A stretch of DNA of 64,000 bases, taken from the NCBI GenBank assembly GCA_011109175.1, contig RDEW01000033.1, positions 186,001 through 250,000 on the forward strand. The letters run 5' to 3'. How positions within the stretch are numbered: position 1 is the stretch's first letter; every line of letters starts with the position of its first letter. The DNA comes from Dicyema japonicum (lineage: Eukaryota; Dicyemida; Rhombozoa; Dicyemidae). The position numbers and the translations under genes were made by a program. The notes under the pieces were generated by a model that was given only the letters and a program-made list of their open reading frames with translations, had not been told where the DNA came from and ran no database searches. Positions 23,565 through 35,761 of the stretch are shown piece by piece.

Positions 23565-23843
23565 AACCGAATTTACCCTAACCCATTCTCTTATTCACCC
23601 TAACTCATTTTCTAATTCAAACTAACTCCTAATTACTCTATTCCATTCTCTAATACAACATAACTCATTCTTTAATTTACCCTAACACATCTTTTAATTC
23701 ACCCTAATCCACTCTCTAATACATCCAAATCCATTCTTTTATTTAGCCTAACACATTCTCTAATACACCCTAATCCACTCTAATATTCCTTAACTCTTTC
23801 TCAAATAGACTCTAATCCATTCTTTAATTCACCCTAATTAATC
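23565..23843. repeat. Degenerate tandem array, unit about 22 bp
   Basis: About a dozen diverged copies of a unit close to CCATTCTCTAATTCACCCTA. Units vary by substitution and small indels. Each contains CCCTAA-like hexamers, but the array is not a perfect telomere repeat. It leads directly into the 94-bp array. Confidence 0.8.
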
Positions 23844-23844
23844 T

Positions 23845-24500
23845 GAAAATCGGGGACCGATGTCAAGGTCTCCCTTTTTTGTACCATATTACGTCGAACA
23901 TGTTTTTGGACGAAATTAAAAATTTCGTTTTTCCTTTAAAAATCGGAGACCGATGTCAAGGTCTTCCTTTTTTGTCCCATACTACGTCGAACATGTTTTT
24001 GGACGAAATTACAAAATTTCGTTTTTCCTTTAAAAATCGGAGACCGATGTCAATGTCTTTCTTTTTTGTCCTATACTACGTCGAACATGTTTTTGGACGA
24101 AATTACAAAATTTCGTTTTTCCTTTAAAAATCGGAGACCGATGTCAATGTCTTCCTTTTTTGTCCCATATTACGTCGAACATGTTTTTGGACGAAATTAC
24201 AAAATTTCGTTTTTCCTTTAAAAATCGGAGACCGATGTCAATGTCTTCCTTTTTTGTCCTATACTACGTCGAACATGTTTTTGGACGAAATTACAAAATT
24301 TTGTTTTTCCTTTAAAAATCGGGGACCGATGTCAAGGTCTCCCTGTTTTGTCCTATACTACGTCGAACATGTTTTTGGACGAAATTACAAAATTTCGTTT
24401 TTTCTTTAAAAATCGGAGACCGATGTCAATGTCTTCCTTTTTTGTCCTATACTACGTCGAACATGTTTTTGGACGAAATTAAAAATTTCGTTTTTCCTCT
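23845..24500. repeat. 94-bp minisatellite, seven copies
   Basis: The mark CGGRGACCGATGTCAA begins at 23851, 23944, 24038, 24132, 24226, 24320 and 24414, a constant period of 94 bp (93 for the first). Copies differ by only a few bases. Each unit holds a near-palindrome around TCGGAGACCGA and a short hairpin (CGAAATT, spacer, AATTTCG). The 82-codon open frame at 23879-24127 is a by-product of repeat periodicity and not a gene. Confidence 0.95.
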
Positions 24501-24519
24501 GAAAAGAAGCCGGCAATTA

Positions 24520-25575
24520 TTTGTTTTAGAATAATAGTAAGATTTATCAGCCCGGACGTGATACTTTACCCGGACGTGATGCTATACGACAATAAATATA
24601 AGATGTTTAACTCAAATTTACATCCGAGCATCATGCTATGGCTGGAAAATTTCTTAAATGGCCGACGTGGAAAAGTCTGGATTGGAAAAATTACTTTAAA
24701 ATCAAGACTACTCCCTAATGGGGTTCCACAAGGCTCCCCTCTTATTTAACTTATTTCTACACGATTTATTTATTATCAATCATCAGGACACCATGTTTTT
24801 ATCTTATGCGGACGACCTGATTATCGCTGCAAGGGACAAATCTCCCTCATGGCTATGGCGGTGGTTTAGTCACACCTCAACCAGGTCTGTGACTCCATGA
24901 ATTTTCTTTCTGTGTCTGGATCCAAGTCTCTGTTCACCCTATTTACTACGGACAGAAGATTTAAAGGTGGACTTGAGATATTCCTCGAAAACATTCCCAC
25001 CCCTTATACACGAATCCAGAAGATTTTTGGGGTAACTTTCGCCAGTCACACAGAGGAGGTGTTAAACAAGGGTCTTCGAAAATGGAACGCCCTAAAAGCC
25101 ATTGTAATAAGAGCCCCTCGCCTCCTATTGCTTGTGTCAGCAAAGTACATCTTCAAGTTATTGCGCCAACGATTGAATATGCTTGTTCTGCCTGGAGATT
25201 CGCCATTCCTTCTACGAGGGTGGAGCGCATGAATTCTTTCAGACGGAAGATCATGAGGCACATACAATCAGACTCCACATCCGTCCCCAATCTGCTTTCA
25301 GAGTAGGCAACGGTGAGAAATGGTTTGGGCTTCCTACGTATGTGCAATGAGCTAGGAAACCCATTCGGAAAGAAGGTGGTTCATGGGGAGGAATTCAGAT
25401 CGGCATTAAAAAAAGAGCAATCCGATAGAATTCCTCTGCAAAAATAAAAGAAGACACTTCAGAAACGCTGTTGGTTCACTGGCGGAGCATTCGAAGAGAA
25501 TTCGAGAGATCTTGGAGGATGGGATCACTTAATTTAGCAAGTTAATTTTTTCTTGGTGGTCTTGGGGTTAAATAA
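24520..25575 (+). mobile_element. LINE copy D, 5'-truncated RT and 3' end
   Basis: Plus-strand frames give NSNLHPSIMLWLENFLNGRRG, NGVPQGSPL, FLSYADDLIIAARD (catalytic YADD intact, about 24803-24840), then KSLFTLFTTDRR, RIQKIFGVTF and a frameshifted thumb. It ends with GGTCTTGGGGTTAAATAAAT at about 25575. It begins within the RT just after the 94-bp array, typical of a 5'-truncated LINE insertion. Confidence 0.85.
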
Positions 25576-27455
25576 ATATTGATTGGTCAGTCCTCTACGA
25601 AACAAGAAGCGATTATAACCCAATTGTGGTGAGATTAAAAGAGAGGACAACGTGAGGAGAATTCCTAGCAGTTACAATCACAAAGGTGCTAACTCGAAAT
25701 TGTATCGTGAAATCTCAGATGATAAAATTAAGAATTGTTACTTGGATAGCTTCAGTTCTCTGGAGAATGCCATCAGCTACTTTACCCAAATAATCTTGGA
25801 AGCAAATCAAGGGTTATACCCAAACATTACTTAAATTCGTCGAGGGAAAACGGCCTTGATTAAATAAAGAAATCAGCTTAAAAAATCTAACCGGATAACC
25901 TTGGATATGAAACTCCGGATCAGAACATTGAATAATAAATAAAGGCCGAAGAGCTCAAGGCCCAGAGGTTGAAGTGGAATCGTGTGCTTACAGTGGTGAA
26001 TAGAAATTGCACTACGGGAGAAGTGTGGAAAACTATTCGAAATATGACAAAAGGCGATGAAGTTTCAACAGAGGAGGATTATGTTCAAAGTGATGTGAAC
26101 AACTTGATAAAATTCTATACTAAAATTTCACACAAGGAGCACATGAAGTCTGATACATTACCATCACGCAGGAAATTAAAGAGACTATCAGAACCACTCT
26201 TTTTTTCGGAGAGATGTGAGGAATACAATACATTCCGTAAAAAAAAACGACATACTTCCACGGACCAGACAACATTCCTGTTATTTTATTAAAAAATCTT
26301 GGAGACGGGGAGTCACTTTCCTAAGGTCGGTTTTCAACTATTCGATTTACCAGAATGTGATACCGTTATTGTGGAAACAGGCACTAATACGGCCAATACT
26401 GAAACCTGGAAGATCAAGAGATGACCTGGTGTCTTTCAGACAGGTGTCACTACTATGTTCAATGTCAAAAATCATGGAGAAGCTTGTGCTCGGGAGAATA
26501 AAAGAATTTTTACCAGAGAGGCCTTTTCAATATGGATTCAAAAATGAGAGATCTACGTCTACACACTTACAAACATTGACCGACTTCATTCGAGTCGGAT
26601 TCACAACCAAGTCGAGACACTTTAAAACAGTGCTCTGCTCGATTGACATAGATAAAGCTTTTGACACAGTCTCGAGGAAGATTCTATCGAGAAAATATTT
26701 CAATTGGACATCCCAGAAAAGCTAAAGCTTTAAATCACCAACTTTCTAAGGGGACGTGTTTGCTTTGGAGGTCTAAAATCAATCTCACGTCTCCTCCCCA
26801 ATGGAGTCCCTCAATGATCTCCTTTATTTCCTGCACTTTTTGACCTCTTTCAGGCTGATCTTTCGACTCTTGAATCTGATAATGATGTTCTACTTTCCTA
26901 TGCGGATAATATTGTGTTGGCTTCACGAGATCAGGGCATCCAGAAGGCTACAGAAAGAATACAAATTAACCTTGACAGGCTTAATGCCTGGATAATGGAA
27001 AACGTGCTCGTGGTGAATGCAGAGAAGTCGTCTACGTCACTATTTACCTCTGACAAATTATTGGGAAAGAAGACAGTCACCTTGAAGTTAAACAAGGTCG
27101 GCATCCCTTTCAACAGATGTCAAAGGATCTTGGGTGTGACAATTGATATGCGCCTTGTGGGGACCGTCCATATCTTGGACAAATATGAGGAAAATTGAGG
27201 AAATGCAAAAGAGGGCTTACAGAGTAACGGAGCGTTAGATGTGTGAAGATCACCGAACCAGACCTACGCCTCTTAAGGCCGAGACTAGACTCCAGATCAC
27301 GGGAAGGTGGCCCTGAAAATTTGGGAAATCGTTCTGTACGTTCATGTGCGGGCACAAATGAAGAACACCGGGCAAAGATGAGGTTTCTGTTAGAATGCAT
27401 CGGGATCACGTGATAATTAGTTTGGTTTTACCGTGGTCTTGGGTTAAATAAATAA
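25576..27455 (+). mobile_element. LINE copy E, 5'-truncated in the endonuclease
   Basis: Starts directly after the tail of copy D with the last endonuclease residues (IDWSVLYETRSDYNPI), then the linker, RT motifs (ALIRPILKPGRSRDDLVSFR, LLCSMSKIMEKLV, FQYGFKNERSTSTHLQ, LCSIDIDKAFDTVSR at about 26640-26690), LLNGVPQ-like block at 26800, SYADNIVLASRD and thumb. The tail is GTCTTGGGTTAAATAAATAA at about 27440-27460, like copy D. The catalytic motif reads YADN instead of YADD, so the copy is dead. Several frameshifts are present. Confidence 0.85.
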
Positions 27456-28085
27456 ATAACTACAAGGAAAAGTAAATTATTTTTTTTTTAATGTCATCCT
27501 GGGGGTCTCATGAGAAAGGTAGATGTCATGACTATACATTAATTGAGGGCAGGAAGAAAAGGGCAAAACATAGGAAGAGAATCTTTGACCAAGTTAAGAT
27601 ACCTTCACTGGCTTGTAGGAGGTTAGCGGTTATTATAGGCAGAAAATGCCGGTCACTCTCATAGATCAGTCAATTGTTACATTTTATTTGATAGATCTAG
27701 TGAATATTATTCATTATTACTTTTATTATGGAAAGAAATTTTGCATTTGTTTTTTCTAAGGAATTGCACTTTGTAAGAGTTTTTTCAATGAAACTCAAAG
27801 TCCAGAGTTGTCATCCACGTAGTAATTAAATTATTTCCATTCTGTTGGTTGATTCGTTCTCAATGCAATTTGTGTCAATAGTCAAATTTATATACTATTA
27901 GAATTGTTTAAGCACCCAAATATGTCGTACGCCTCCCTTGATATTAATGACGTCGACTAAAGAAATAATGAAAACATGTAGCCGAACTTGCCTAAAGAAG
28001 TCGTTTATTGACAGATGCGAAGCTCTCCCTTCAAAAGATCGGATTGACTTATTCCAATGCTCTGGGGACATCAACTAGAACCCCA
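27456..28085. other. Intergenic, nothing recognised
   Basis: AT-rich spacer between copy E and the next LINE remnant. No open frame or repeat of note was seen. Confidence 0.4.
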
Positions 28086-30480
28086 GGCCCCACAAAAATG
28101 AGAAATTCATGAATGTCATTCAACTCAACATAAGCTTTGCACACAAATCCACTGAACTTATTGCCTTTCTTGCCACTGACAAAATAGCTATTCCCTATTA
28201 CAGGAAACTAAACTATCCAGAAAATAAATTTTTCCTTATCTCAAAGACTATTCAATTGTCCGCCATTACTGAATGTTGTGTACTCAACCTTATACACAAG
28301 TCTGTCCCATTATGTTATGCTTCTACTCGGACACACACTCTAATTGAAGGTGACAGTTACATTGAACTTATTTCCATCCTTGTATATATGAATCACACAC
28401 ATTCGTGAATATTTACATCCCACCACCCGGTCCTACAATATTCCCCAACTGACTGAATTGCAAACATAATCTGCGGAGAAGTAAATTTCACTAACTTGTT
28501 AAAAGGGTGAGGGGGTTTCAGATCCTATCTCAACATGAGCGACTAGTCATCCTCAATGACAAAAACTCGTACATTCAAACAGCTTCCGGAGAAGGACAGT
28601 CTAATACTGATCTCATTTTGTGTTCCCGGTCACTATTTTATCCTGAAAAGTCAAATTCGACCTTCCTTCAGAATATAATCCAGTACATCTTTCGATTTAA
28701 CTACTCTCACCTATTGTTAGACATCTAAAACCATAATAAACACAAAAAACAAAAATCATATTCCAAGATACCTCATTAAAGATTACAATCTGCTCCAAGG
28801 AAATTATCGATTCATATAAGATTCCGACTAAAGAATCCTTGTGAGACCGAACTGTGAAATCACTGATTTAATCAACAAAAGTAAATTGTAACGATTGAAC
28901 AATTTCATTACCAAATTGACTACATGGCAAAACTTTTTGATGGATCCTATGTGATATTCAGTCGACACAAAATAGGTACAACTCATGCCATTGGTATTGA
29001 CAGGAATTTATCCCCACATGATTTCGCTCATCTGGCAGATATAATGGACGAATACACAAAAGTGAATCAACATGACAAAATTCTCTCGTCCATGTGAATT
29101 GAAAAATGTCTATACTCAAAAACCTATTTTAATCAACACTACTGATGTAGAAACCCTTATATCGTGCTAATGCTCACTGCCTCGTGGCTGCTGGTGTCTG
29201 ATTCCTTTATTTTGTTTAATAAATTTAAAGTTAGAAAAAAACCAAAAACCCGGAGAACAAAATAATATGTTTGATGTGAGAAATGCTCTCGTTGCCCAAA
29301 TTTCTACACCTCAGTTGTTACATGATAACAGAAATGACTTGACAATCTATGCCAAATTGGTCATCCCCTTTATGCCTTGGGAATTAGTCACCTAAAGGAG
29401 TCCCTTTTTGGAATTAGTCGCAGCTGGTAATTCCACTTATGATCCCAAGATCGGCTTGTCTAACTGCAGCCTTTTCTATTTCAAAGGGAAATTAAAGACG
29501 ACACTCGATGCCTGGATTCGCTTTCTCAGTTTTGCGACTTTTGTCCTTCGTTCACACGCAAGTGAAGTGAATAAAGGAACCTCAAATCAACTATCAAGAG
29601 AAATCCCTCTAAATACTAAACCGTCAGCATGCCGATTACACCTGGAAGTCTTTCGATCGCATCCTTATCATCCAGGGTAAAAAAGAGCAAGCGAGATCTA
29701 CGTGCAAAGGTTAACAAAAATATCATGGTCAGAGACATTCAGAAGATGGTACGTACACTCTCCAATAACGACAAAGTTCTTTTACCAGTAAGAGAGATCT
29801 TATAACAGATCATCTCAAAACATCAGCCTACTCTAGTAGATCTACTAAATTGGGATAAACATTCCTCATTTGATAACTGCCACCAGTTATATACGATCTG
29901 CTATTTCATCATTCACAAAAAGCAAGTGCTAACTTAACGGTCTACGTCCGAGCCATATTAGGACCTTACTTTGGTTGCTGCTGCACAGAACATCCTAATC
30001 AATGAAGGCTCTTACTGACCACATAGATATCCGATTACTCCCCCGAACTTCTGTATGCACCAAAATTAATTTCATTTAGAAAGCCTTGTGGTGGCCCATC
30101 GTTATAGGCAATGCATTCAGATGTCTGATAGAGTTATCAACTGAATTATTTTATGGATATCGGTTCAGTTGGAGTTTCTCGAACTGACTTTAGTCAACAA
30201 GAGGTTTCACGAGACAACTCTATTCTGATTGGAAAATGGTAGATACCTCTCGTTTTGTGTAGACGGCCTTTCCCCTCCAAACTTTGCACTGGTACAACTC
30301 ATCCAGAATTATCTTTGAAATTAATAGGCTTAAAGACATTGAGACCCATATTCAGGTAAACTAATGTTATTGAATATATAAACAATATATTTTACAAGGA
30401 GTCACCTGTCTTCGATGCTCTTTTCATGTATGTCGTCAGCATAATTATTTTTGTAAATATTTCCCCCATCACACAGTTAA
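28086..30480 (+). mobile_element. Eroded retroelement remnants (EN and RT pieces)
   Basis: At 28109-28200 the reading FNVIQLN-like start, ISFAHKSTELIAFLA, matches the first strand of a LINE endonuclease. At 28560-28630 FIQTASGEGQSNTDLIL-like sequence matches its C-terminal part. At about 30095-30150 the reading PIVIGNAFRCLIELS resembles the RT block RPIAxGNxxRRL of the unusual invertebrate RT family discussed in the findings. Stops are frequent, so at least two different elements may be mixed here. Confidence 0.55.
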
Positions 30481-30505
30481 ATAAAAATGGGTTCATACAA
30501 CCTTT

Positions 30506-30757
30506 GTGGAGCCCCTCTTCTCAGCAGATTTTCTTCTTATTCCAAAGCGTACAAACGACTCCATCGACAATAAAACAGCCACAAAAATGAAGAAAAGTTT
30601 AATAAACCACGTAAAAGGTCAGCATGCCAAATTACTAGAAATACCGAGACATAGAGTTGTGGGTAATCTCGTTACTTTAAGCAACATAGCTCTTAGATTT
30701 ATTAATGACAATAATTGCGTTGTGCTTCGACAAAAGAAAAAGTTGGGAACGCATTAA
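30506..30757 (+). other. Short open frame, possible ORF1 remnant
   Basis: An 83-codon basic, Lys-rich frame (NHVKGQHAKLLEIPRHRVVG). It has no recognised domain. It lies just upstream of a clear ORF1 remnant on the same strand, so it may be the N-terminal part of that Gag-like protein. It could equally be a chance frame. Confidence 0.25.
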
Positions 30758-30924
30758 CAACCAAGAAAGGAAAACTTTCTAATGAAGATAAACCGACAGC
30801 AAAGTCTAAATCAAAGAAGGGGATTGAAATACCCATAATGAACTATATGGGGATGTTGTGTCAGGACAAGTTGCTTCGTCTACCTTGACCTAATACTATA
30901 TGGGGATGTTGTGTCAGGACATTA

Positions 30925-31740
30925 CTTGTAGTGAATCTGGAAATTAAAAACATGGCTTTGGGACGAATTAAACGTTTTAACATTCTATCAAAGTCAGCTA
31001 ATGCCATTAAGGTACAAATTAAACTAAGGAGATCAGGCATATTCACACTTGAATTTGCCTCAAAAGAGGACATGTACGCTTGTGTCGATGATTTTGGTTT
31101 GAATCCGTCATTTGGTATTGATGGACATGTTTTTACCACATCCGTTCTATATCCTTTTACTTTTGTTGTGATGGCAATCCCTTCTTGAGTTTCAGATGCT
31201 GAGTTGGATCTATACCGTACAAGAACTAGATGCCGCCAACTAGATGCTAACGATTCCAAAAATTCTGGCACATTTCGATTTTCTGCAAGGAAAAGGAAAG
31301 CTGCTTAATTTGTATTGGAGAGCACAACATGAAGTCTTGTTTGGCTAAGGACAGTAAAAGGAAATGCATTAACTGAGGGACAGTTGGTCATTTGGCTTGT
31401 TATAAAGGCTAATTTGAAGAAAGAACAAAAGACATGAGTAAGAAGGTGTTTCGACCCGTTAAGTGGGTAAAGCTGAGGCTGTTGAAAGTGTTTGGGAAAA
31501 ATCTACACGCCCCCATAAAATGTAATTTATCAACCCAAATGGATGCGAAAATATCGGTCGTGGATACTAACCGAACCTCTGACAATACAAACATTGTTTC
31601 CAATTACACAAACAAAGGTAATACTGTCATTACTCCTAATCTAATAAATTTTGTTAACCAACTGGTTGATATTTGTGCCGAAAAAAGACTTGACGTTCGG
31701 ATTTGTTGGCCCTTTTTTTAGAGAGGTAGAGGTTCTATAA
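30925..31740 (+). pseudogene. LINE ORF1 (Gag-like) remnant
   Basis: The frame at 30931-31188 reads LRRSGIFTLEFASKEDMYACVD, which aligns with GPGSFRLDFRDNSHMATYME of the copy A ORF1, the RRM-like part. After a frame change, 31280-31400 carries knuckle-like cysteine spacing (ICKEKxSCLICIGEHNMKSC), then a basic tail frame (31434-31721). Stops interrupt it throughout. No ORF2 follows, because the inverted-repeat segment starts at 31.83 kb. Confidence 0.7.
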
Positions 31741-31828
31741 GCATAAAGTCTGTTCCTACTATCATTGCGGTGAAAGCCTGATCCTTATAGAGAAGTAGAT
31801 CTGAGATTGTGTATATGCTAATTTGGGT

Positions 31829-33362
31829 AACCAGAAAATTCATCTAAAGCAATTCGTCTAATTAACAATTCGTCTAATTAACAATTCATCTAAAGCAATT
31901 CGTATAATTACGAAAAGAAGAAAGAGTCCCTTGAAAAGACGGAAGATGTAAGAAGGCTTGCCTGCCTCAAAACAGCCAGTTGCCACTCGACGGGGGCCTG
32001 GATGAACGCTTATCCATCTGCCGAAATTGGAAACCTGTTGGATGATGAGGCTGTGAGAATAGCTACCTCGCTTCGTCTTGGTCTTAAATTGTGTGCCGAA
32101 AGAAAATGCCGCTGTGGACGTTGGATCGATCCTTTTGGTTATCATCCCTTGTCATGCAAGATGAGTGCGGGTCGTTTCCCCAGGCACTCCTGTCTTAACA
32201 TGACATTAAAGAATTCCCTTGCCTCTGTTGGACACCATTGCTTATTAGAACCTGCTGGTCTTTCCCGAAACGATGGAAAACGCCCTGATGGGATGACGAC
32301 TTTTCCATTCGCCAACGGACGAAACCTGATCTGGGACGCGACGTGTGTTGATACTTATTCCCCGTCTAATTTGGTTGCTTCTGCTTCAGACCCAGGACAT
32401 GCTTCAAAGCAGGCCGAGGAACGAAAGAGGAGGAAGTACCAGAGAATTTCGGAGGAGTATCTTTTTGTTCCATTCGCGGTGGAAACGTCAGGAATCCTTG
32501 GCCCCCAAGCAGATGAGTTGGTTCGTAAGATCGGCTCCATGATTCAAGCTGTGACCAAGGATCCGCGAGAGACTGGTTGGTTCCGAGAACGTATCTCGTT
32601 GGCTATTGTTAGGGGAAATAGCATGGCCATTCAGATGCCTTAATTTAATTTTTACATTTAAAAGTGTTCTTCAATAAATAAAATTTAAATTAACAATTTG
32701 TCTAAATCGTCATGTTTGTCTAATAACGATTAAATCATTTTATTCAAGATATTTAAAAAGAAATATTGTGAGCTATTCCTCTAAGATATTCATTTATATT
32801 GTCAAAACATTTATTTTGATATCTAATGTTGCGTATTGTCCTTTTAAGACTTTGAGTTAATGGAAACTTAGGTGTTGTGGTATAAGAACAGTTTCTAAAG
32901 CATTCAATATGACTGATTGTGGCGGATCATTTGTCGTTTTTGCCAGATTTTGTATTTTTAATATTATTTTTGTTGCTTCATTCTGTGCAGCATCAATTAT
33001 ATATATCATTAAGATTTTTAATAATTTGTTCATTTAAAGTCGTTATTCTTGCTCGACAATTTGTTTTATGGTATTCTTGGCACTTCCAACTGCATTTTTA
33101 TTCTTGTTGTTTTTGTAATAAGTTGAGAATTAATTTTTTTGAACTTTTTCCGATTCAATGAACTGAGGGATCATTTTAAAATGTAATAAAATGTAATTTT
33201 ACAGTTATAAATAATACTTTTACGCATTTAGGTTAATTAAGTCTCGATTGGTAATTTCCGTAAAGAAATGAGATAAACTTTGGATTTAAATAGATAGAAC
33301 GTGCAAATTAGGCGAATTGTTAATTAGACGAATTTTCTTTAGACGAATTAGCCGTGAACCGC
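31829..33362. mobile_element. Inverted-repeat-bounded segment, candidate TIR element
   Basis: About 50 bp at 31829-31885 and the reverse complement of 33310-33362 align: both read a GGT-AC-like outer part, then AATTCRTCTAAAG, then AATTCGTCTAATTAACAATT. Further AATTCGTCTAATTAAC units are reiterated on the left. The 1.5-kb interior holds a retroelement C-terminal domain (32002-32643) and AT-rich filler. No clean target duplication was found. It could be a DNA transposon that captured the fragment, or a MITE pair around an older insertion. Confidence 0.6.
31945..32643 (+). pseudogene. C-terminal zinc finger + RPDG/WDxT domain of an invertebrate RT family
   Basis: The 213-codon frame from 32002, open from about 31945 (SCHSTGAWMNAYPSAEIG), carries a CxCG...DPFGYHPLSC zinc-finger-like block, RFPRHSCLN, LEPAGLSRNDGKRPDGMT, LIWDATCVDTYSPS, PFAVETSGILG and WFRERISLAIVRGN. 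I recognise this combination from RT-associated proteins repeated in many cnidarian, mollusc and other invertebrate genomes. RPDG...WDxT resembles a PD-(D/E)XK-type nuclease core; that reading is inference. The frame is intact to its stop, but the upstream RT part is missing. Two further fragments of the family lie at 39.39 and 62.9 kb. Confidence 0.7.
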
Positions 33363-33498
33363 TAATTTGCAGTGTTTCGTTATTAATAACTTACTTTAAT
33401 GATTTGATCATTGCGAGGGATTGCCATACTCGTTTGAATTATTATTCCGTTGTGTGGTAAAGTAACCAAGAATACAATTTATTAAAATCTAGACCTAA

Positions 33499-34151
33499 TC
33501 ATAAATTAGTAATAAAATTTTTCATTTTTGGTGGAAGAATCAAATAATTACTTCCAATTGCATTAAAAAGGCCATCGAGGGAATTAAACAACTTTATTTT
33601 ATTAATAAATTTTTTACTAAAATAAAAAAACGAAAAACCTAACAAAAAGCCTTGACAGTGATATAAACAAGCGAGTAACAATTTTAGGATAGACAATGTA
33701 AACTCCCTTAACTTTCTTTTTAATCCTTAAAATAAATAATAATAGTACATTCTATCAATTCTGAGGTGTGTTCTCTGAAACCAATAAAATGGAGGGATGT
33801 GCTTGGTTGTGTTTGGATATTGACAGTAGACTATAATAATCTTCTCCATTATTTGTTTTTCTATAAAATCTGTGATAAATCTAAAATAAGTATCTCAATG
33901 TACCTGTAAAGTTCATCCATTATGAGTGTATACTTTTCTGTTCCTGTGCTTGGTAGTTCGCACTCCCAAAAATACAAAATACAGGTGTCATTGTCAGTGA
34001 AACCTCCATGAGAGTAAACATTAATGTAAGGTTTAATTAAGTCAAAATTAGTAAAATATTGTGATGATTGACGAATATGACATATTTCATCCTCCACTGT
34101 GTATTCTGGGGCTATACTACATAATGAATCCGAATTATTATCTTTCATCAT
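33499..34151 (-). CDS. BNIP2-family BCH (CRAL-TRIO-like) domain protein
   Basis: BCH domains of BNIP2, caytaxin, prune2 and Cdc42GAP are CRAL-TRIO folds that bind Rho GTPases and regulators and act in cell shape and trafficking. Removing introns of 23, 23 and 22 nt gives one open frame of 194 residues. Signatures in order are PYINVYSHGGFTDNDTCILYF (family PYxxVxSHGGYYGDGLNAI), LIMDELYRFITDFIEKQI, IIIVYCQYPNTTKHIPPF (family MIVYLNGAT), VYIVYPKIVTRLFISLSRLF (family IIVHPSWFIRT) and LFVSKKFINKIKLFNSLDGL. The protein is little more than the domain itself; the acidic N-terminal region of vertebrate BNIP2 is reduced to about 40 residues. The third intron's donor is fixed by frame (GTTAG then GTTTTTCG). 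Confidence 0.85.
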
Positions 34152-35761
34152 TTAATTACTGAATAAATTATAATCTGATTATTTATTTTATTTTAAATTT
34201 TAATATAACTTGATATATATAAAATTTTATTTTATATATTTATTAACTTCAGGTTTACAGTATTTTCAAGTCCAGCATAAACAGTCACAGCTAAAGGAAG
34301 AAAGTCTGATTGTGCTTACCAAATCTATCCTCCAATAGTCCATTACAAATTTCCGCTTCAGAAGAGATGTAGAGAAGTAGGTTCGCCCTCTTTTATTTTC
34401 TTCTATTTTCATCTAAGCGAAGATCACTTCATTTATAAAAAATGTTTTGAATAATATTTTAATAAGTGCCTGATTCCTGGTTTGAATTTTGCTGCAGTTC
34501 ATTTCTACTGAAAGTTCCCTGCATCTGTGATTCTTTTTGGCTCGGTAACTGACGCCGTCATCCTACTCCTCTGCACTTTGTTAGGTTTAAAGGAGAGTAT
34601 TGGAAGGGCGTTCAATGGAATCTCGATATGTGTGTCGAGATTTTTTATTTGATAACTGAAGTGGTATATGCTGACGAAACTCTAAGAATTACTCAACATA
34701 GCACTTTACGCCCTTGAAAAATATAGATTTTGCCAGGAAAAACATTTTATTGAACAGACATTTAACAACTACTTGCTGTTCTCAGAATTAGAACGAATTT
34801 CCTCTGACGATCTGTAAGGGAAAGTTAACACAAAAAAAACCGACTATGTGACAATCGGCAGAGAAGTGAACTAAACAGACGAGAAATGGTAACATTCAAA
34901 AAAGGTCAGAACATTTTTGGGCAACAGTGAAGACATGTTATCATTCAACAAACTGCTGACGACTTGGGGACGTAATTAAATATATTGGTTTCCATTTGGT
35001 TATACATAAACTATTAAACTCAATATTGATTTATCATTAAGTCGATATCATTGATTGAACAAAATGTCAACTTTATTAGTTTATGATTACATATTTCCTG
35101 CACTGGTTCTATCTCAATATTTAGCATTTACCAGACTTAGTAACCACGTGATGATCACAAAAATAAAATTATGTCTTGTATAGTACTCACTCCTACTATT
35201 ATCTCCTTGTATATAGAGTATTATAATGAATGCAATCATTTGCTTTTTTGTAGGCCATTGATTATCCCAGTTGTCTTAGACGTGGCCGTTTTTAAAAATT
35301 AAATTATGTGTATTACTCAGGTGGTTATACCCTTAAATTAAAACTATTGCCCACTCTCAAATGGGTTTTTGATAGCATAGACTTCTTTTCACCCCCTATA
35401 ATTTAAAGTAATTGTCGGCAACGTTTTCTTGTTTATAAATTTTAGTATGAATTTAGTTTTGTCGAAAATACACGTTGAGTGCTTCGAGTAGTATATTGAT
35501 TAGTGTTTGCACATATTAATTGCTCACAAACTGAAGACAAATTAAAATTTGTGGCTGACTTAAAACAATGTAAAAACGATTTCCATGAAGAATGTATAAA
35601 GTTGAAATACTTTATTGAAACAATTAATGTAATATTTTATTAAATATATTTAAAATGACCAAAAATAAAAAAAATAAAATAATGTGAATCATATTTAAAA
35701 TTGTATGAAGTTATGTAATAAAATAAGTAATAAAGTCATTTTGATTTTATTTCTATTTCTA
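34152..35761. other. Intergenic, 1.6 kb without recognised content
   Basis: AT-rich DNA lying between two divergently transcribed genes (BCH minus, HtrL/YibB-like plus). No open frame longer than about 60 codons and no repeat was noticed. Both promoters are expected here, but no element can be named. Confidence 0.4.

Noticed and set aside
23565-23843. Telomeric repeat (CCCTAA)
   Set aside because: The hexamers occur once per about 22-bp diverged unit and not as a perfect tandem hexamer array, so it is not a telomere.
23879-24127. 82-codon open frame with repeated MYHITSNMFLDEI-like units
   Set aside because: It is produced by the 94-bp tandem array; the unit is not a multiple of three and the frame is lost after three copies.
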